64,000 nt of DNA from assembly GCF_001021555.1 (NCBI RefSeq), contig NZ_LDCP01000001.1, forward strand, positions 1,178,001 through 1,242,000, in the 5' to 3' direction. Origin of the DNA: Aurantiacibacter marinus. Lineage in GTDB: Bacteria > Pseudomonadota > Alphaproteobacteria > Sphingomonadales > Sphingomonadaceae. The translations under genes and the position numbers were made by a program. Shown here piece by piece: positions 46,797 through 55,057 of this stretch. Below the pieces are notes generated by a model. The model had not been told where the DNA came from. It did not search any database and saw nothing but the letters and a program-made list of their open reading frames with translations. Numbering within the stretch: the first letter of the stretch is position 1; the number at the start of each line of letters is the position of its first letter.

Positions 46797-47687
46797 ATGG
46801 TCAAGAAGACTGAAAAGAACGCGAAACCGCGCAAACCCTCGAAGCCGCCCAAGCCGCCCAAGCCAGCGACACGTCGCCGCACCGCCAAGGCGCAAGAGGA
46901 AGTGATCGAGCCGGAAGAGATGGAAGCGGTCGATGGTGATGCGGATCACGGCCACGACAATGATGATATCGAGATAGAGGTAGAGATCGGAAATGGCTCG
47001 CGCCGCAGAAGCCGCAGCTATCGCCGCGAATTCGACGGCCAGAATTTGTTCGGCTCCGACGGCGTATTCGGACCCGACGGTCCGTTCGGCGCAAGCGGGC
47101 CGTTCGGGGCAGGCGGGCCGTTCGGTTCCCAAGGCCTGTTCGGTCCTGGCGGATTGTTCGGGCAGGGCGGCAAACGTGGCGGCCACCGCAGTCGGCGCCG
47201 CGGCCAAGGCGGACCAATGCAGAAACGGGAGCGCATGTTCGGGCCCGGAGAATTGCGGCTGGTCCTGCTGGCCATGCTCGCCGAGGAGCCGCGCCACGGT
47301 TATGAGCTGATCAAGGCGCTCGAAGAAATGACCGAGGGTGCCTATTCGCCAAGTCCAGGCATCATTTACCCGACGCTGCAACTGCTTAATGATGAAGGCG
47401 TCATTGCCGCGCAGGAAAGCGAAGACGCACGCAAGCTGTATCAGGCCACCGAAGCAGGTCTTGCCGAATTGGCAGACCGCGCAGACGATCTTGAAGGGCT
47501 GTGGAACCGGCTTGGCCGCAAGGCAGAGCGGGCCCGTCCGACGGCATCGGCCGACCTGTTCCGTTCGCTTGGCAATCTGGCGACGGTCATCACCAACCGT
47601 GCTTCAAAGAACGGGATGAATTCTGTCGATAAGGACAAGGTCATCGATCTGATCGACGAACTCGCCCGCCGGATCGAGCGGCTGTAG
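46797..47687 (+). CDS. PadR family transcriptional regulator with Gly/Phe repeat extension
   Basis: A 296-aa regulator. The winged-helix PadR domain is in the second half: LRLVLLAMLAEEPRHGYELI, YSPSPGIIYPTLQLLNDEGV and YQATEAGLAEL, followed by a dimerisation helix. The N-terminal about 140 residues are unusual: a Lys/Pro-rich start, an acidic stretch, then repeats of LFG/PFG plus two to three residues plus G (about residues 81-123), and a basic GGHRSRRRGQGG linker. The known PadR effectors are small molecules. A palindrome at 46756-46771 fits autoregulation. Confidence 0.88.
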   Translation: MVKKTEKNAKPRKPSKPPKPPKPATRRRTAKAQEEVIEPEEMEAVDGDADHGHDNDDIEIEVEIGNGSRRRSRSYRREFDGQNLFGSDGVFGPDGPFGASGPFGAGGPFGSQGLFGPGGLFGQGGKRGGHRSRRRGQGGPMQKRERMFGPGELRLVLLAMLAEEPRHGYELIKALEEMTEGAYSPSPGIIYPTLQLLNDEGVIAAQESEDARKLYQATEAGLAELADRADDLEGLWNRLGRKAERARPTASADLFRSLGNLATVITNRASKNGMNSVDKDKVIDLIDELARRIERL

Positions 47688-47723
47688 CTGCGCGATTTTG
47701 CAAGCTGCGTGAGCCATGATAAA

Positions 47724-47751
47724 CCTTCCCCGGGGCGTTTCCCGGGGGAGG
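47724..47751 (+). promoter_or_regulatory. Hairpin that buries the Shine-Dalgarno of the next gene
   Basis: CCTTCCCCGGG (47724-47734) can pair with CCCGGGGGAGG (47741-47751) as an 11-bp stem with one G-T pair and a 6-nt loop. The 3' arm contains the Shine-Dalgarno GGGGGAGG, 5 nt before the ATG at 47757. It could hold back translation or act as a terminator for the PadR gene, but no T-run follows. Confidence 0.5.
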
Positions 47752-47756
47752 GTATC

Positions 47757-48212
47757 ATGAACACGCAAACATCATCGACGCCGTGGCATCTTTGGGCCGT
47801 CGGTCTGGTTACGCTGCTGTGGCATGCGGGCGGGGCTTTCGATTACGCGATGACCCAGACGCGCAACATGGATTACCTGCAAATGGCAGCCGATGAGGCC
47901 GATGTGCCGCTGGCGGTCATACTGGAATACTTCACCGACTGGCCGGTTTGGGCCGACGCCGCATGGGCATTTGGCGTATGGGGTGCGGTTGCAGGATCAC
48001 TGCTGTTGCTGCTGCGAAGCCGCTTTGCGCTTCCTGCATTCTATGTCTCGATTGCGGGGCTTGCGCTGACGACGGTGCACACCCTTACATCGGACTTGCC
48101 GGATGCTCTCAATACGCCATCGATGTGGGGCTTCAGCGCCATTGTTGTAATCGTACTTCTGGCGGTGATTTATTACAGCAAGCGGATGATCGCAGCCGGG
48201 GTGCTACGCTAG
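47757..48212 (+). CDS. Four-helix membrane protein, unknown function
   Basis: A 151-aa integral membrane protein with about four transmembrane segments (roughly 10-28, 63-85, 90-110 and 117-140) that I do not recognise. The loop AMTQTRNMDYLQMAADEADV after the first helix is the most polar part. It follows the PadR gene by 69 bp and could be its regulated target, which is inferred from position. Its last 9 bp overlap the 3' end of the convergent glycosyltransferase gene. Confidence 0.65.
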   Translation: MNTQTSSTPWHLWAVGLVTLLWHAGGAFDYAMTQTRNMDYLQMAADEADVPLAVILEYFTDWPVWADAAWAFGVWGAVAGSLLLLLRSRFALPAFYVSIAGLALTTVHTLTSDLPDALNTPSMWGFSAIVVIVLLAVIYYSKRMIAAGVLR

Positions 48213-49373
48213 GGTCCCGACTTTCGCTCCGCCCCGTTCGGACACCAATCGCAGATAGGCATCGGCAACAGCGGAATTGATCGCATCCCATGCGTATTCG
48301 CGGCTGCGCGCTTCGCCTGCGCGGCCATGCGCTTCCCGCAGGCCGATATCGCGAACATAGGCTTCGACCGCGTCGGCAAAGCCTGGTGCGTCGCCTGGCG
48401 TGACCAATCGGCCGGTCGCATTGTCCAGCACCAGGCTTGTTGAACCCGTGGCGCGCGCTGCAACCACCGGAATACCGCAGGCCATGGCTTCCAGCGTCAC
48501 ATTTCCGAATGTCTCGGTGACGGACGGATTGAGCAGCATATCCATGCTCGCGACCGCGCGGCCGAGATCTTGTCCGCCTTGAAAGCCGACGAACACCGCA
48601 TTGGGGCAATGCTGCGCGAAGAATGGTTTGGCCGGCCCTTCTCCCACCACCAGCACGCGGTGCGCGACGCCGCGTCCGCGCAGTTCCTCCACCGTTTCAG
48701 CAAAGACATCGAGGCCCTTTTCCAGCACCAGACGCCCGAGAAAGCCCACAGCCACCTCGTCATCGCCGATCCCGTGGCTGCGCCGCCATTCCAGATCGCG
48801 CTGGCCGGAATGGAAAATCTCCCGGTCCACCCCGCGCGCCCAGATGGTGATGTCATCCCCCATACCCTGTTCGCGCAAAACCTCCGCCATGCTCTGCGAA
48901 GGGGCGACCAGCGCATCGGCGCGGTTGTAGAACCGGCGCAGAATCGCCACCGCCACAGGCTCAAGAAAAGCCATCTTGTAATAACGTGGGTAGGTTTCGA
49001 ACCGTGTGTGCACGCTGGATAGGATCGGCAATCCCCGTTCCCGCGCCCAGCGAACCGCAGCATGGCCGGTCGGATCGGGGGAGGAGACGTGGATAACGTT
49101 GGGCGCAAAAGCCGCCAGATCGGCCTTCACAGCGGCGTTGAAGCCCAAAGGCACACGGTATTCACCGCGCCCGGGGATCGGCACATTGGGCACACCGACC
49201 AGATCACCAGCAGGCGGAAAGGCGGGATTGTCCACCTTGGGCGAATAAACCCGCACCTGTGCGCCCTGACGCAGCAGATACTCGGTCAAACGGTTCAAAG
49301 CCTGGTTCGCGCCATCACGAACATAATTGTAGTTGCCGCTGAACAGCGCAACGCGAAGGTCGGTCACATCCAT
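48204..49373 (-). CDS. Glycosyltransferase family 4 (mannosyltransferase-like)
   Basis: GT-B glycosyltransferase of 389 aa. The N-terminal acceptor domain begins VALFSGNYNYVRDGANQAL, and the C-terminal donor domain shows VGFLGRLVLEKGLDVFAE, LNPSVTETFGNVTLEAMACG with the EX7E pattern, and GIPVVAA. Relatives include alpha-mannosyltransferases (MgtA type) acting on glycolipids; the real acceptor is unknown. The ATG at 49373 is used; the longer frame to 49544 has no family similarity. Confidence 0.85.
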   Translation of the reverse strand: MDVTDLRVALFSGNYNYVRDGANQALNRLTEYLLRQGAQVRVYSPKVDNPAFPPAGDLVGVPNVPIPGRGEYRVPLGFNAAVKADLAAFAPNVIHVSSPDPTGHAAVRWARERGLPILSSVHTRFETYPRYYKMAFLEPVAVAILRRFYNRADALVAPSQSMAEVLREQGMGDDITIWARGVDREIFHSGQRDLEWRRSHGIGDDEVAVGFLGRLVLEKGLDVFAETVEELRGRGVAHRVLVVGEGPAKPFFAQHCPNAVFVGFQGGQDLGRAVASMDMLLNPSVTETFGNVTLEAMACGIPVVAARATGSTSLVLDNATGRLVTPGDAPGFADAVEAYVRDIGLREAHGRAGEARSREYAWDAINSAVADAYLRLVSERGGAKVGTLA

Positions 49374-49808
49374 TGCGCAATCCCTTAGGGGAGTGGCGCG
49401 CGGTTGGCGAGAGGTTGCAGGCACCAGAACCTTGCGAAGTTTCCCTGTACCGCGTTTGCGGGTGGGCTGAGCGCTGTGATGCCAGGCGGGACGGCGCAAG
49501 AGGAGGAGGGGCGGGACAAATGAAAGTGCCGGGTTCCCCCTCACATAATCACCATGCTCGCCAAAGTCGTGCGGATAGGTGAGGATACAAACGCGACTGC
49601 GGATGCGATGAAGGCTGTGGGAGGATTTTGAAGGCTGTTGAAGGGGCGGACTGGCAAAGCTGACCGGCCACGTGACTTCGGCTCCTGATCGTAGCTCCTG
49701 TTCGTACCCCCCGTTCGTCCCATCCGCATAAATAATTCACGCACCCTGAGTAACCGCCCGTCCGCTCATGGCGAATGGCGGTGTATCACTTACTCCAGGA
49801 GATTATTC
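49374..49808. other. 435-bp gap without a gene
   Basis: Between the glycosyltransferase start and the thioredoxin start. Open frames here lack coding features: they mix poor codon bias with Arg/Ser/Pro-rich translations on both strands. It presumably holds the two divergent promoters, but I see no convincing -35/-10 pair. AGGAG precedes the thioredoxin GTG start. Confidence 0.5.
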
Positions 49809-50204
49809 GTGAAGCATATCAGAGCCCTTATCCTTGCCATTGCCGCGCTGTTTGCGGCGCTTCCGCTGGCGGCCACTGCGCAGGTCAGCTGGACAAATTA
49901 TTCCGCCACCAGCTTTGCCGCCGCGCAGCAGGAAGGGCGCACCATTGTCGTTGATGTCCATGCCGACTGGTGCCCAACCTGCCGCGCGCAGACGCCGATC
50001 CTGAACGAGCTTCGCTCCGACCCGCGGCTCGCCGATGCCATTTTCATGCGTGTTGACTTCGATAATGACCGGGATTTCCTGCGCGCCCACCGCATTGCGC
50101 GACAGTCCACCATTCTGGTTTTCAGGGATGGTGATGAAAAGGGCCGTTCCATCGCGGAAACCAATCGCGGCCGCCTGCGCACATTCGTCCTCGGCCAGAT
50201 CTGA
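49809..50204 (+). CDS. Periplasmic thioredoxin-fold protein
   Basis: Exported 131-aa thioredoxin-like protein. A signal peptide (LILAIAALFAALPLAATAQ) precedes one thioredoxin domain whose active site is WCPTC (C55, C58), preceded by VVDVHADW. A DFDNDRDFLRAHRI segment and the STILVF strand follow. With the CcdA-like protein 31 bp downstream it probably carries electrons out to periplasmic thiols, for example in cytochrome c maturation or protein repair. The start is GTG after AGGAG. Confidence 0.85.
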   Translation: MKHIRALILAIAALFAALPLAATAQVSWTNYSATSFAAAQQEGRTIVVDVHADWCPTCRAQTPILNELRSDPRLADAIFMRVDFDNDRDFLRAHRIARQSTILVFRDGDEKGRSIAETNRGRLRTFVLGQI

Positions 50205-50235
50205 TCCGCGCGGCAATCACTGAAAGCTCGGCATC

Positions 50236-50955
50236 ATGTTAGCTAGCCTTGCCCTGGCCTTTGTCGCCGGTCTGGTGACGATCCTGAATCCCTGTGTCCT
50301 GCCGCTGGTGCCGATAATTATCGCCACAGCCATGGGCAAAAGCCGCTGGGGGCCGGTGGCCTTGGCAAGCGGGCTGGTGCTGAGTTTTTCGGTATTCGGC
50401 CTGCTGATCCTCAGCTTCGGTTTCAGCATTGGCATCGATGAAAGATTGGTACGGCTTGTGGCGGGGGCTTTGCTGATTGCGGCTGGCTTCGTCTTGCTGG
50501 TTCCGCGCGCACAGATGGCGTTAAGCGGGGCTGCCGCGCCGCTGACCGGGGCAGGGCAACGTTTGCTCGGCCGGACAAGCGGTGATGGTGCAGCAGGCCA
50601 GTTCGTGGTTGGACTGTTGCTTGGTCTGGTGTGGGCCCCGTGTGTGGGGCCCACACTGGGTATTGCCATTGCTGCGGCGGCGCAGGGCGAAAACCTGTTC
50701 AGCGCGTTTGGCATATTCCTGATCTTCGGGCTTGGGGTTGCAACCTCCATCCTCGCCTTTGCTTACGGTTCCCGCAAGGCTTTGGGGGAACGCAGCAAGA
50801 CGATGCTGGCGGTTGCCAGATATGCAAAGCCCATCCTTGGCGCGTCGGTTCTGCTGGCCGGTGTGCTGGTGGTGACAGGTTTCGACAAGGTGATCGAAAT
50901 CCTGGTGCTGGATGCTCTGCCGCAATCATTGGTGGAATTCACCACGCGATTTTAA
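50236..50955 (+). CDS. CcdA/DsbD-type thiol-disulfide transmembrane protein
   Basis: Six-helix membrane protein of 239 aa that passes reducing equivalents from cytoplasmic thioredoxin to the periplasm. The two membrane cysteines expected of the family are C20 in LNPCVLPL and C136 in WAPCVGPTLG. Like CcdA it lacks soluble DsbD domains. The adjoining secreted thioredoxin is the likely electron acceptor. A strong terminator follows. Confidence 0.9.
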   Translation: MLASLALAFVAGLVTILNPCVLPLVPIIIATAMGKSRWGPVALASGLVLSFSVFGLLILSFGFSIGIDERLVRLVAGALLIAAGFVLLVPRAQMALSGAAAPLTGAGQRLLGRTSGDGAAGQFVVGLLLGLVWAPCVGPTLGIAIAAAAQGENLFSAFGIFLIFGLGVATSILAFAYGSRKALGERSKTMLAVARYAKPILGASVLLAGVLVVTGFDKVIEILVLDALPQSLVEFTTRF

Positions 50956-51010
50956 GATTTTGGCTTTTAAAGCCCCCCCGACAATCCTTCGGGTCGCCCC
51001 GGGGATTGGG

Positions 51011-51046
51011 CCCGGTTCAACCGCCCCCCGGTTGGCCGGGTTTTCT
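51011..51046 (+). terminator. Rho-independent terminator after the CcdA-like gene
   Basis: CCCGG plus CAACCG (51011-51023) pairs with CGGTTG plus CCGGG (51029-51040), followed by TTTTCT. It ends 24 bp before the convergent oxygenase gene's stop codon. Confidence 0.75.
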
Positions 51047-51069
51047 CTGTTTGTGTTGCGGGCAAGGTT

Positions 51070-52233
51070 TCAGCCTTCCGGCACCATATCGAAGGCGATG
51101 CAGATGCGGTCTTCGCTGCACATGTGGGGAAAGGTGCGGTGGTGGATATGGCTGGGGAACATCAGCAGCATCCCGGGTTCCGGATGCACCAGGTGTGACG
51201 GCAGCGAGGCGTGGGTTGCTGCATCCAGCAGCCGCTCGGTCCAGCCGAACTCGATCGCGCCGGCCGGATCATCCGGCCCTTTCGACATGCCACCGGGTAC
51301 GGCGAGATAGTAGACCCCCGATAGCCAGCCGCCGTCATGTGTGTGCCATGTCTCGCATCCCCCTGCCGGGGCGATGATAGCCCAGGCGTTCATGCGTACG
51401 CGATCCGGCCGGGATGTGAACCACGGATGGTCCGAAGGTTTCAGCGACGCGGCGAAGCCGGCGGCATGATGTGCGATTTCTTGCAGCAAGCGGGTGATTG
51501 CAGGCTGTTCGCGCAGGCGCAATTCGTCCACCCGCCAGCTGTCCCGGCTCGCCTGTGCGCTATTGCCGAAGCGCAGCGCCGGATGGCTGCGCAATTCCTC
51601 GATTACTTCGCTGTTGAGGGCGTCCACATCCTCCAGTTGCTCTGATGAGAAAAAGGCGCTGCTTCCGCGCACAGCTTCGGCTTCTCCACGGCGCCCGAGC
51701 GCGGCCAGCGCGGTGGCCTGCGTTCCGAGGAGGCGCGTGGTGACGATGCCCCGGTTACGGAGAGCTTCGCAAATCCGCAGCGCCTCGTCCGGCTTGCCAA
51801 GATCAAACAGGATTGCTGCCAATTTGCGCAGCGCCGCCGAATTTGCAGGATCTTCGGCCAGTACGCTTTCGAGCAGAATGGTGGCTTCTTCGGGCCGCGC
51901 AAGCGCTCTCAGCACCGCTGCCTGTTCAATCATTACGGCACAGCGCAACCGAGGCTTTAGAACTGCGGTATCAAGCAGTGCGAGGCAATTTTCGCCCTCT
52001 TGCGCCTCACCCATTTTCAGGCAAGCGCGGGCCAGCAGCAAACTTGCACCGGGAGAGCGAGAGTCTGGCGCAATTGCGGTAATATCTGCCTTGGCGGTAG
52101 CGAAATCGTCTAGCGCGAGCGCCAGGGCGGCGCGTTGCTCGCGTAGCGACGTTGATGGCTTGGCAATCTGGCCGAGCAGGCGATAGTGTTCGGCGCGAAC
52201 CAGCTTGCGCGGTATCGGGAGATCAATCTGCAT
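51070..52233 (-). CDS. TPR-2OG-Fe(II) oxygenase, possible peptide hydroxylase
   Basis: 387-aa protein. Residues about 15-190 are tetratricopeptide-like helices (ATILLESVLAEDPANSAALR), and the C-terminal about 190 residues form a 2OG-Fe(II) oxygenase of the PF13759 type. WHTHDGGWLSGVYYLAVP carries H297 and H299, and H365 lies in SHIHHRTFPH; an Arg (R376) probably binds 2-oxoglutarate. The ATG at 52233 follows AGGTGG at 5 nt; GTG at 52242 is an alternative. Substrate unknown. The short peptide gene ending at 52276 lies 42 bp upstream on the same strand, and its product may be the substrate (inference). Confidence 0.8.
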   Translation of the reverse strand: MQIDLPIPRKLVRAEHYRLLGQIAKPSTSLREQRAALALALDDFATAKADITAIAPDSRSPGASLLLARACLKMGEAQEGENCLALLDTAVLKPRLRCAVMIEQAAVLRALARPEEATILLESVLAEDPANSAALRKLAAILFDLGKPDEALRICEALRNRGIVTTRLLGTQATALAALGRRGEAEAVRGSSAFFSSEQLEDVDALNSEVIEELRSHPALRFGNSAQASRDSWRVDELRLREQPAITRLLQEIAHHAAGFAASLKPSDHPWFTSRPDRVRMNAWAIIAPAGGCETWHTHDGGWLSGVYYLAVPGGMSKGPDDPAGAIEFGWTERLLDAATHASLPSHLVHPEPGMLLMFPSHIHHRTFPHMCSEDRICIAFDMVPEG

Positions 52234-52275
52234 CAGCACCACCTGTGCAACACGTGCTTGCTCCCGGCGGAAACC

Positions 52276-52401
52276 CTAGCTCGTCATTTCGCCGCCATCG
52301 GTACCGGGGCCAGTCAATGCCTCAATCGCATCAGCATTGCCGCCATCGACCTCCACAAGCTGCGGTTTGGTCCAGGTGCGGCGCTTTTGGTCTTCAGTCA
52401 T
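52276..52401 (-). CDS. Short ORF A1, candidate RiPP-type precursor peptide (41 aa)
   Basis: 41-codon ORF, too short for most gene callers, between typA and the oxygenase gene. AGGGGGA stands 6 nt before the ATG at 52401. The N-terminal half contains RTWTKPQLVEVD and the C-terminal half is GPGTDGGEMTS, Gly/Asp/Thr-rich. The pattern WxxPxLxxxD resembles the YxxPxLxxxG leader motif that RRE domains recognise in lasso and related peptides. A second short ORF at 52587-52703 shares the motif. Codon use is GC-rich like real genes. Coding status and RiPP nature are inferred; no RRE, protease or cyclase is in the window. Confidence 0.55.
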   Translation of the reverse strand: MTEDQKRRTWTKPQLVEVDGGNADAIEALTGPGTDGGEMTS

Positions 52402-52546
52402 CTATCTTCCCCCTAATCATGTGAATGCCCAAGCCGTAGCTATAACCTGTTCACGGGGGAAGTGGTTTGTGGCGCTCTCGTCATGATCTATTCGTCACGC
52501 TATCGTCCAACCCTGCTTCGTCAGGACGGCCATGCAGGGAGGTAAA

Positions 52547-52571
52547 GGCGCTCGGCGATCGCCACTGCGCC
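52547..52571 (-). terminator. Hairpin between the two short ORFs
   Basis: GGCGC (52547-52551) pairs with GCGCC (52567-52571) around an inner GGCGATCGCC palindrome. On the minus strand TTT follows, so it may attenuate transcription between A2 and A1. Confidence 0.3.
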
Positions 52572-52586
52572 GCCAATTATCGCTGC

Positions 52587-52703
52587 CTAGCTGGAAGGCA
52601 GATCCAGCGAATCGGTCACCGCACTGATGGGATTGCTCTCGATCTCGGCACGATCGAGGTCGGTGATCGTCGGGCGTGTCCAGCAAAGCTTGGCATCAAC
52701 CAT
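52587..52703 (-). CDS. Short ORF A2, candidate RiPP-type precursor peptide (38 aa)
   Basis: 38-codon ORF downstream of typA on the same strand. AAGGGA stands about 7 nt before the ATG at 52703. It contains LCWTRPTITDLDRAEIES, matching A1 at the WT(K/R)Px(L/I)xx(V/L)D pattern, and its C-terminal half is ISAVTDSLDLPSS. It has one Cys next to the Trp. It lies 186 bp from A1 with a hairpin between, so both could feed the oxygenase at 51070-52233. Coding status rests on RBS, codon bias and motif sharing. Confidence 0.5.
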   Translation of the reverse strand: MVDAKLCWTRPTITDLDRAEIESNPISAVTDSLDLPSS

Positions 52704-52816
52704 TCGTATTTCCCTTAGAAAGATAAGAAGCGACCCTTACCTCCGGGCACGAGGCGCCCGGTTGTGGGACGGGGAATTAGCGGAAGCGACGTTTCGACGC
52801 AAAGACCGATTTGAGC

Positions 52817-52845
52817 CCCTGCTTCGCCAAATCGGCGAAGCAGGG
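52817..52845 (-). terminator. Strong hairpin after typA
   Basis: CCCTGCTTCGCC (52817-52828) and GGCGAAGCAGGG (52834-52845) form a perfect 12-bp stem with a 5-nt loop, 14 bp after the typA stop. No clear T-run follows. A second dyad, CCGGGC/GCCCGG, lies at 52743-52761, closer to A2. Confidence 0.45.
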
Positions 52846-52859
52846 AAATCGGCAATGGT

Positions 52860-54695
52860 TTAGTCGCCCTTGCGGCGATGGCGCTTGCGCTCATGCGGAT
52901 CAAGGTGGAGTTTGCGCAGGCGGATGCTTTTCGGCGTCACCTCCACAATCTCATCGTCGCCAATGTAGGCAATCGCCTGTTCCAGCGTCATCTTGCGCGG
53001 CGGGGTCAGGCGGATGCCTTCGTCCTTGCCGCTGGCGCGGAAGTTGGTGAGCTGCTTTGATTTCAGCGGGTTCACTTCAAGATCGTCCGGCTTGGCATTT
53101 TCGCCGATGATCATGCCTTCATACAGCTTTTCACCCGGGCCGATGAACAATGTGCCGCGTTCTTCCAGCATGTTGAGCGCATAGGCCTGCGCCTCGCCCA
53201 TTTCCATGCTGATAAGCACGCCGTTCTGGCGGCCTGCGATCTTGCCCTTGTACGGGCCGTAGCTGTCGAACAGACGGTTCATGATGCCGGTGCCGCGCGT
53301 GTCGGACAGGAATTCACCGTGATAGCCGATCAGGCCGCGGCTGGGTGCGATGAAGGTCAAACGGGTCTTGCCACCGCCGCTGGGGCGCATGTCGGTCATT
53401 TCCGCCTTGCGAGTCGCCATTTTCTCAACGACTGTGCCCGAATATTCCTCGTCCACATCGACTACAACCGTTTCATACGGTTCCATCCGCTGGCCGTCTT
53501 CTTCCTTGTACAGCACGCGGGGGCGACTGATGGAAAGTTCAAAGCCTTCGCGGCGCAGCGTTTCGATCACGACACCAAGCTGCAATTCGCCGCGGCCCGC
53601 CACTTCGAAGGCGTCCTTGCCCTCAGCTTCGGTGATGCGGATGGCGACGTTGCCTTCGGCTTCACGCTCCAGACGTTCACGAATGACGCGGCTTTGTACC
53701 TTGTCGCCTTCGCGGCCCGCATAGGGGCTGTCGTTGACGGCAAAAGTCATCGAAAGGGTCGGCGGATCAATCGGGGATGCGTGGATCGGTACGCTGACGT
53801 GCGGTGCACAAAGCGTGTTCGATACGGTTGCCTCTGTCAGTCCGGCAATCGCGACAATATCACCCGCCTTGGCGTGCAGAACAGGCTCTCGTTCCAGACC
53901 GTTATATGCAAACACCTTGGTGGCGCGGCCCACTTCGACCTGGTTGCCGTGCACATCCAGCGCCTTGATCGGCATACCGGTTTCAAGGCGGCCACTTTCA
54001 ATGCGGCCTGTCAGGATACGGCCAAGGAAGGCATCGCGGTCCAGCAGGGTTGCCAGCATTGCAAATTCGCCGTCGGGATCGAGATCAGGCGCAGGAACAT
54101 GATTCACGATCATTTCGAACAACGGGATCAGATCGCCTTCGCGCGCATCCTGATCGGCGCTGGCATAGCCTGAGCGGCCCGAGGCGTAGAGCACGGGGAA
54201 GTCGAGCTGTTCGTCGTTTGCGTCGAGATTGACGAACAGGTCAAACACTTCATCCAGCACTTCGGTGGCGCGCGCATCGTGACGGTCGATCTTGTTGACG
54301 ACGACGATGGGCTTGAGGCCAAGGCCAAGCGCCTTGCCGGTCACAAACTTGGTCTGCGGCATGGGCCCTTCGGCAGCGTCTACCAGCAACACGACACCGT
54401 CGACCATGCTGAGGATGCGTTCCACCTCGGCGCCGAAATCGGCGTGGCCGGGCGTATCGACGATATTGATATGGTAGCTTTGCTTCGCACCCGGCGGCAA
54501 CCATTCGACGCTGGTGGGCTTCGCAAGAATGGTAATCCCGCGCTCTTGCTCCAGTTCGTTGGAATCCATTGCGCGCTCTTCAACGCGCTCATTTTCGCGG
54601 AAGGTGCCGGATTGACGGAAGAGCTGATCGACAAGAGTGGTCTTGCCATGGTCAACGTGGGCGATAATCGCCACGTTACGAAGGGGCGCGGACAT
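52860..54695 (-). CDS. typA: Ribosome-associated GTPase TypA/BipA
   Basis: Translational GTPase of the EF-G-like family that acts on ribosome assembly and in stress. It starts [20 protein letters not shown] (G1), then RGITILAK (G2), DTPGHADFG (G3) and NKIDR (G4). Domains II, III and V and a BipA C-terminal domain follow ([32 protein letters not shown]). The ATG at 54695 gives 611 aa, normal for the family; a longer frame to 54767 adds no conserved sequence. The two short ORFs follow on the same strand. Confidence 0.96.
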   Translation of the reverse strand: MSAPLRNVAIIAHVDHGKTTLVDQLFRQSGTFRENERVEERAMDSNELEQERGITILAKPTSVEWLPPGAKQSYHINIVDTPGHADFGAEVERILSMVDGVVLLVDAAEGPMPQTKFVTGKALGLGLKPIVVVNKIDRHDARATEVLDEVFDLFVNLDANDEQLDFPVLYASGRSGYASADQDAREGDLIPLFEMIVNHVPAPDLDPDGEFAMLATLLDRDAFLGRILTGRIESGRLETGMPIKALDVHGNQVEVGRATKVFAYNGLEREPVLHAKAGDIVAIAGLTEATVSNTLCAPHVSVPIHASPIDPPTLSMTFAVNDSPYAGREGDKVQSRVIRERLEREAEGNVAIRITEAEGKDAFEVAGRGELQLGVVIETLRREGFELSISRPRVLYKEEDGQRMEPYETVVVDVDEEYSGTVVEKMATRKAEMTDMRPSGGGKTRLTFIAPSRGLIGYHGEFLSDTRGTGIMNRLFDSYGPYKGKIAGRQNGVLISMEMGEAQAYALNMLEERGTLFIGPGEKLYEGMIIGENAKPDDLEVNPLKSKQLTNFRASGKDEGIRLTPPRKMTLEQAIAYIGDDEIVEVTPKSIRLRKLHLDPHERKRHRRKGD

Positions 54696-55057
54696 GCTGT
54701 TGTATTCCTGGGTTTGAGGGGCCCAGCCGAAACCGGACCAAAATAATGCAGTGCGGCTATGCTGCACCTGCGAATACGCGCGCCCCTAGCTTGTAACTGC
54801 CTTGGCTGCAAGGAGGATAGGCAAACTCTGGTCTGGCAGTCGTCAGGGTAAAGTGCTTTACGTATAGGTCAGGGTTCTACCTGTTGCGATATTGCTACAG
54901 TCGGTATCACATTGCTTAATCATCGCAATTACGCCGATTGTGCCCCCGAATATCGACGACTAATACAGCACCACCTGATAATAGGTCGCCAAGGTACCAG
55001 TGAAGATCGCCGAAAACGGCGGCATCGCTCGGTCCCGAGGGAGAGATGGAGATTTCG
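54696..55057. other. 362-bp divergent intergenic region
   Basis: Between typA and the TonB receptor gene, transcribed away from each other, so it should hold both promoters. A 14-bp dyad GTAAAG-TG-CTTTAC lies at 54848-54861 and could be an operator. No coding sequence with convincing bias is visible. GGAG at 55048-55051 is 6 nt before the preferred TonB start at 55058. Confidence 0.5.

Noticed and set aside
49541-49744. Overlapping short ORFs in the gap before the thioredoxin gene
   Set aside because: Poor codon bias, Arg/Ser/Pro-rich translations and no RBS on either strand.
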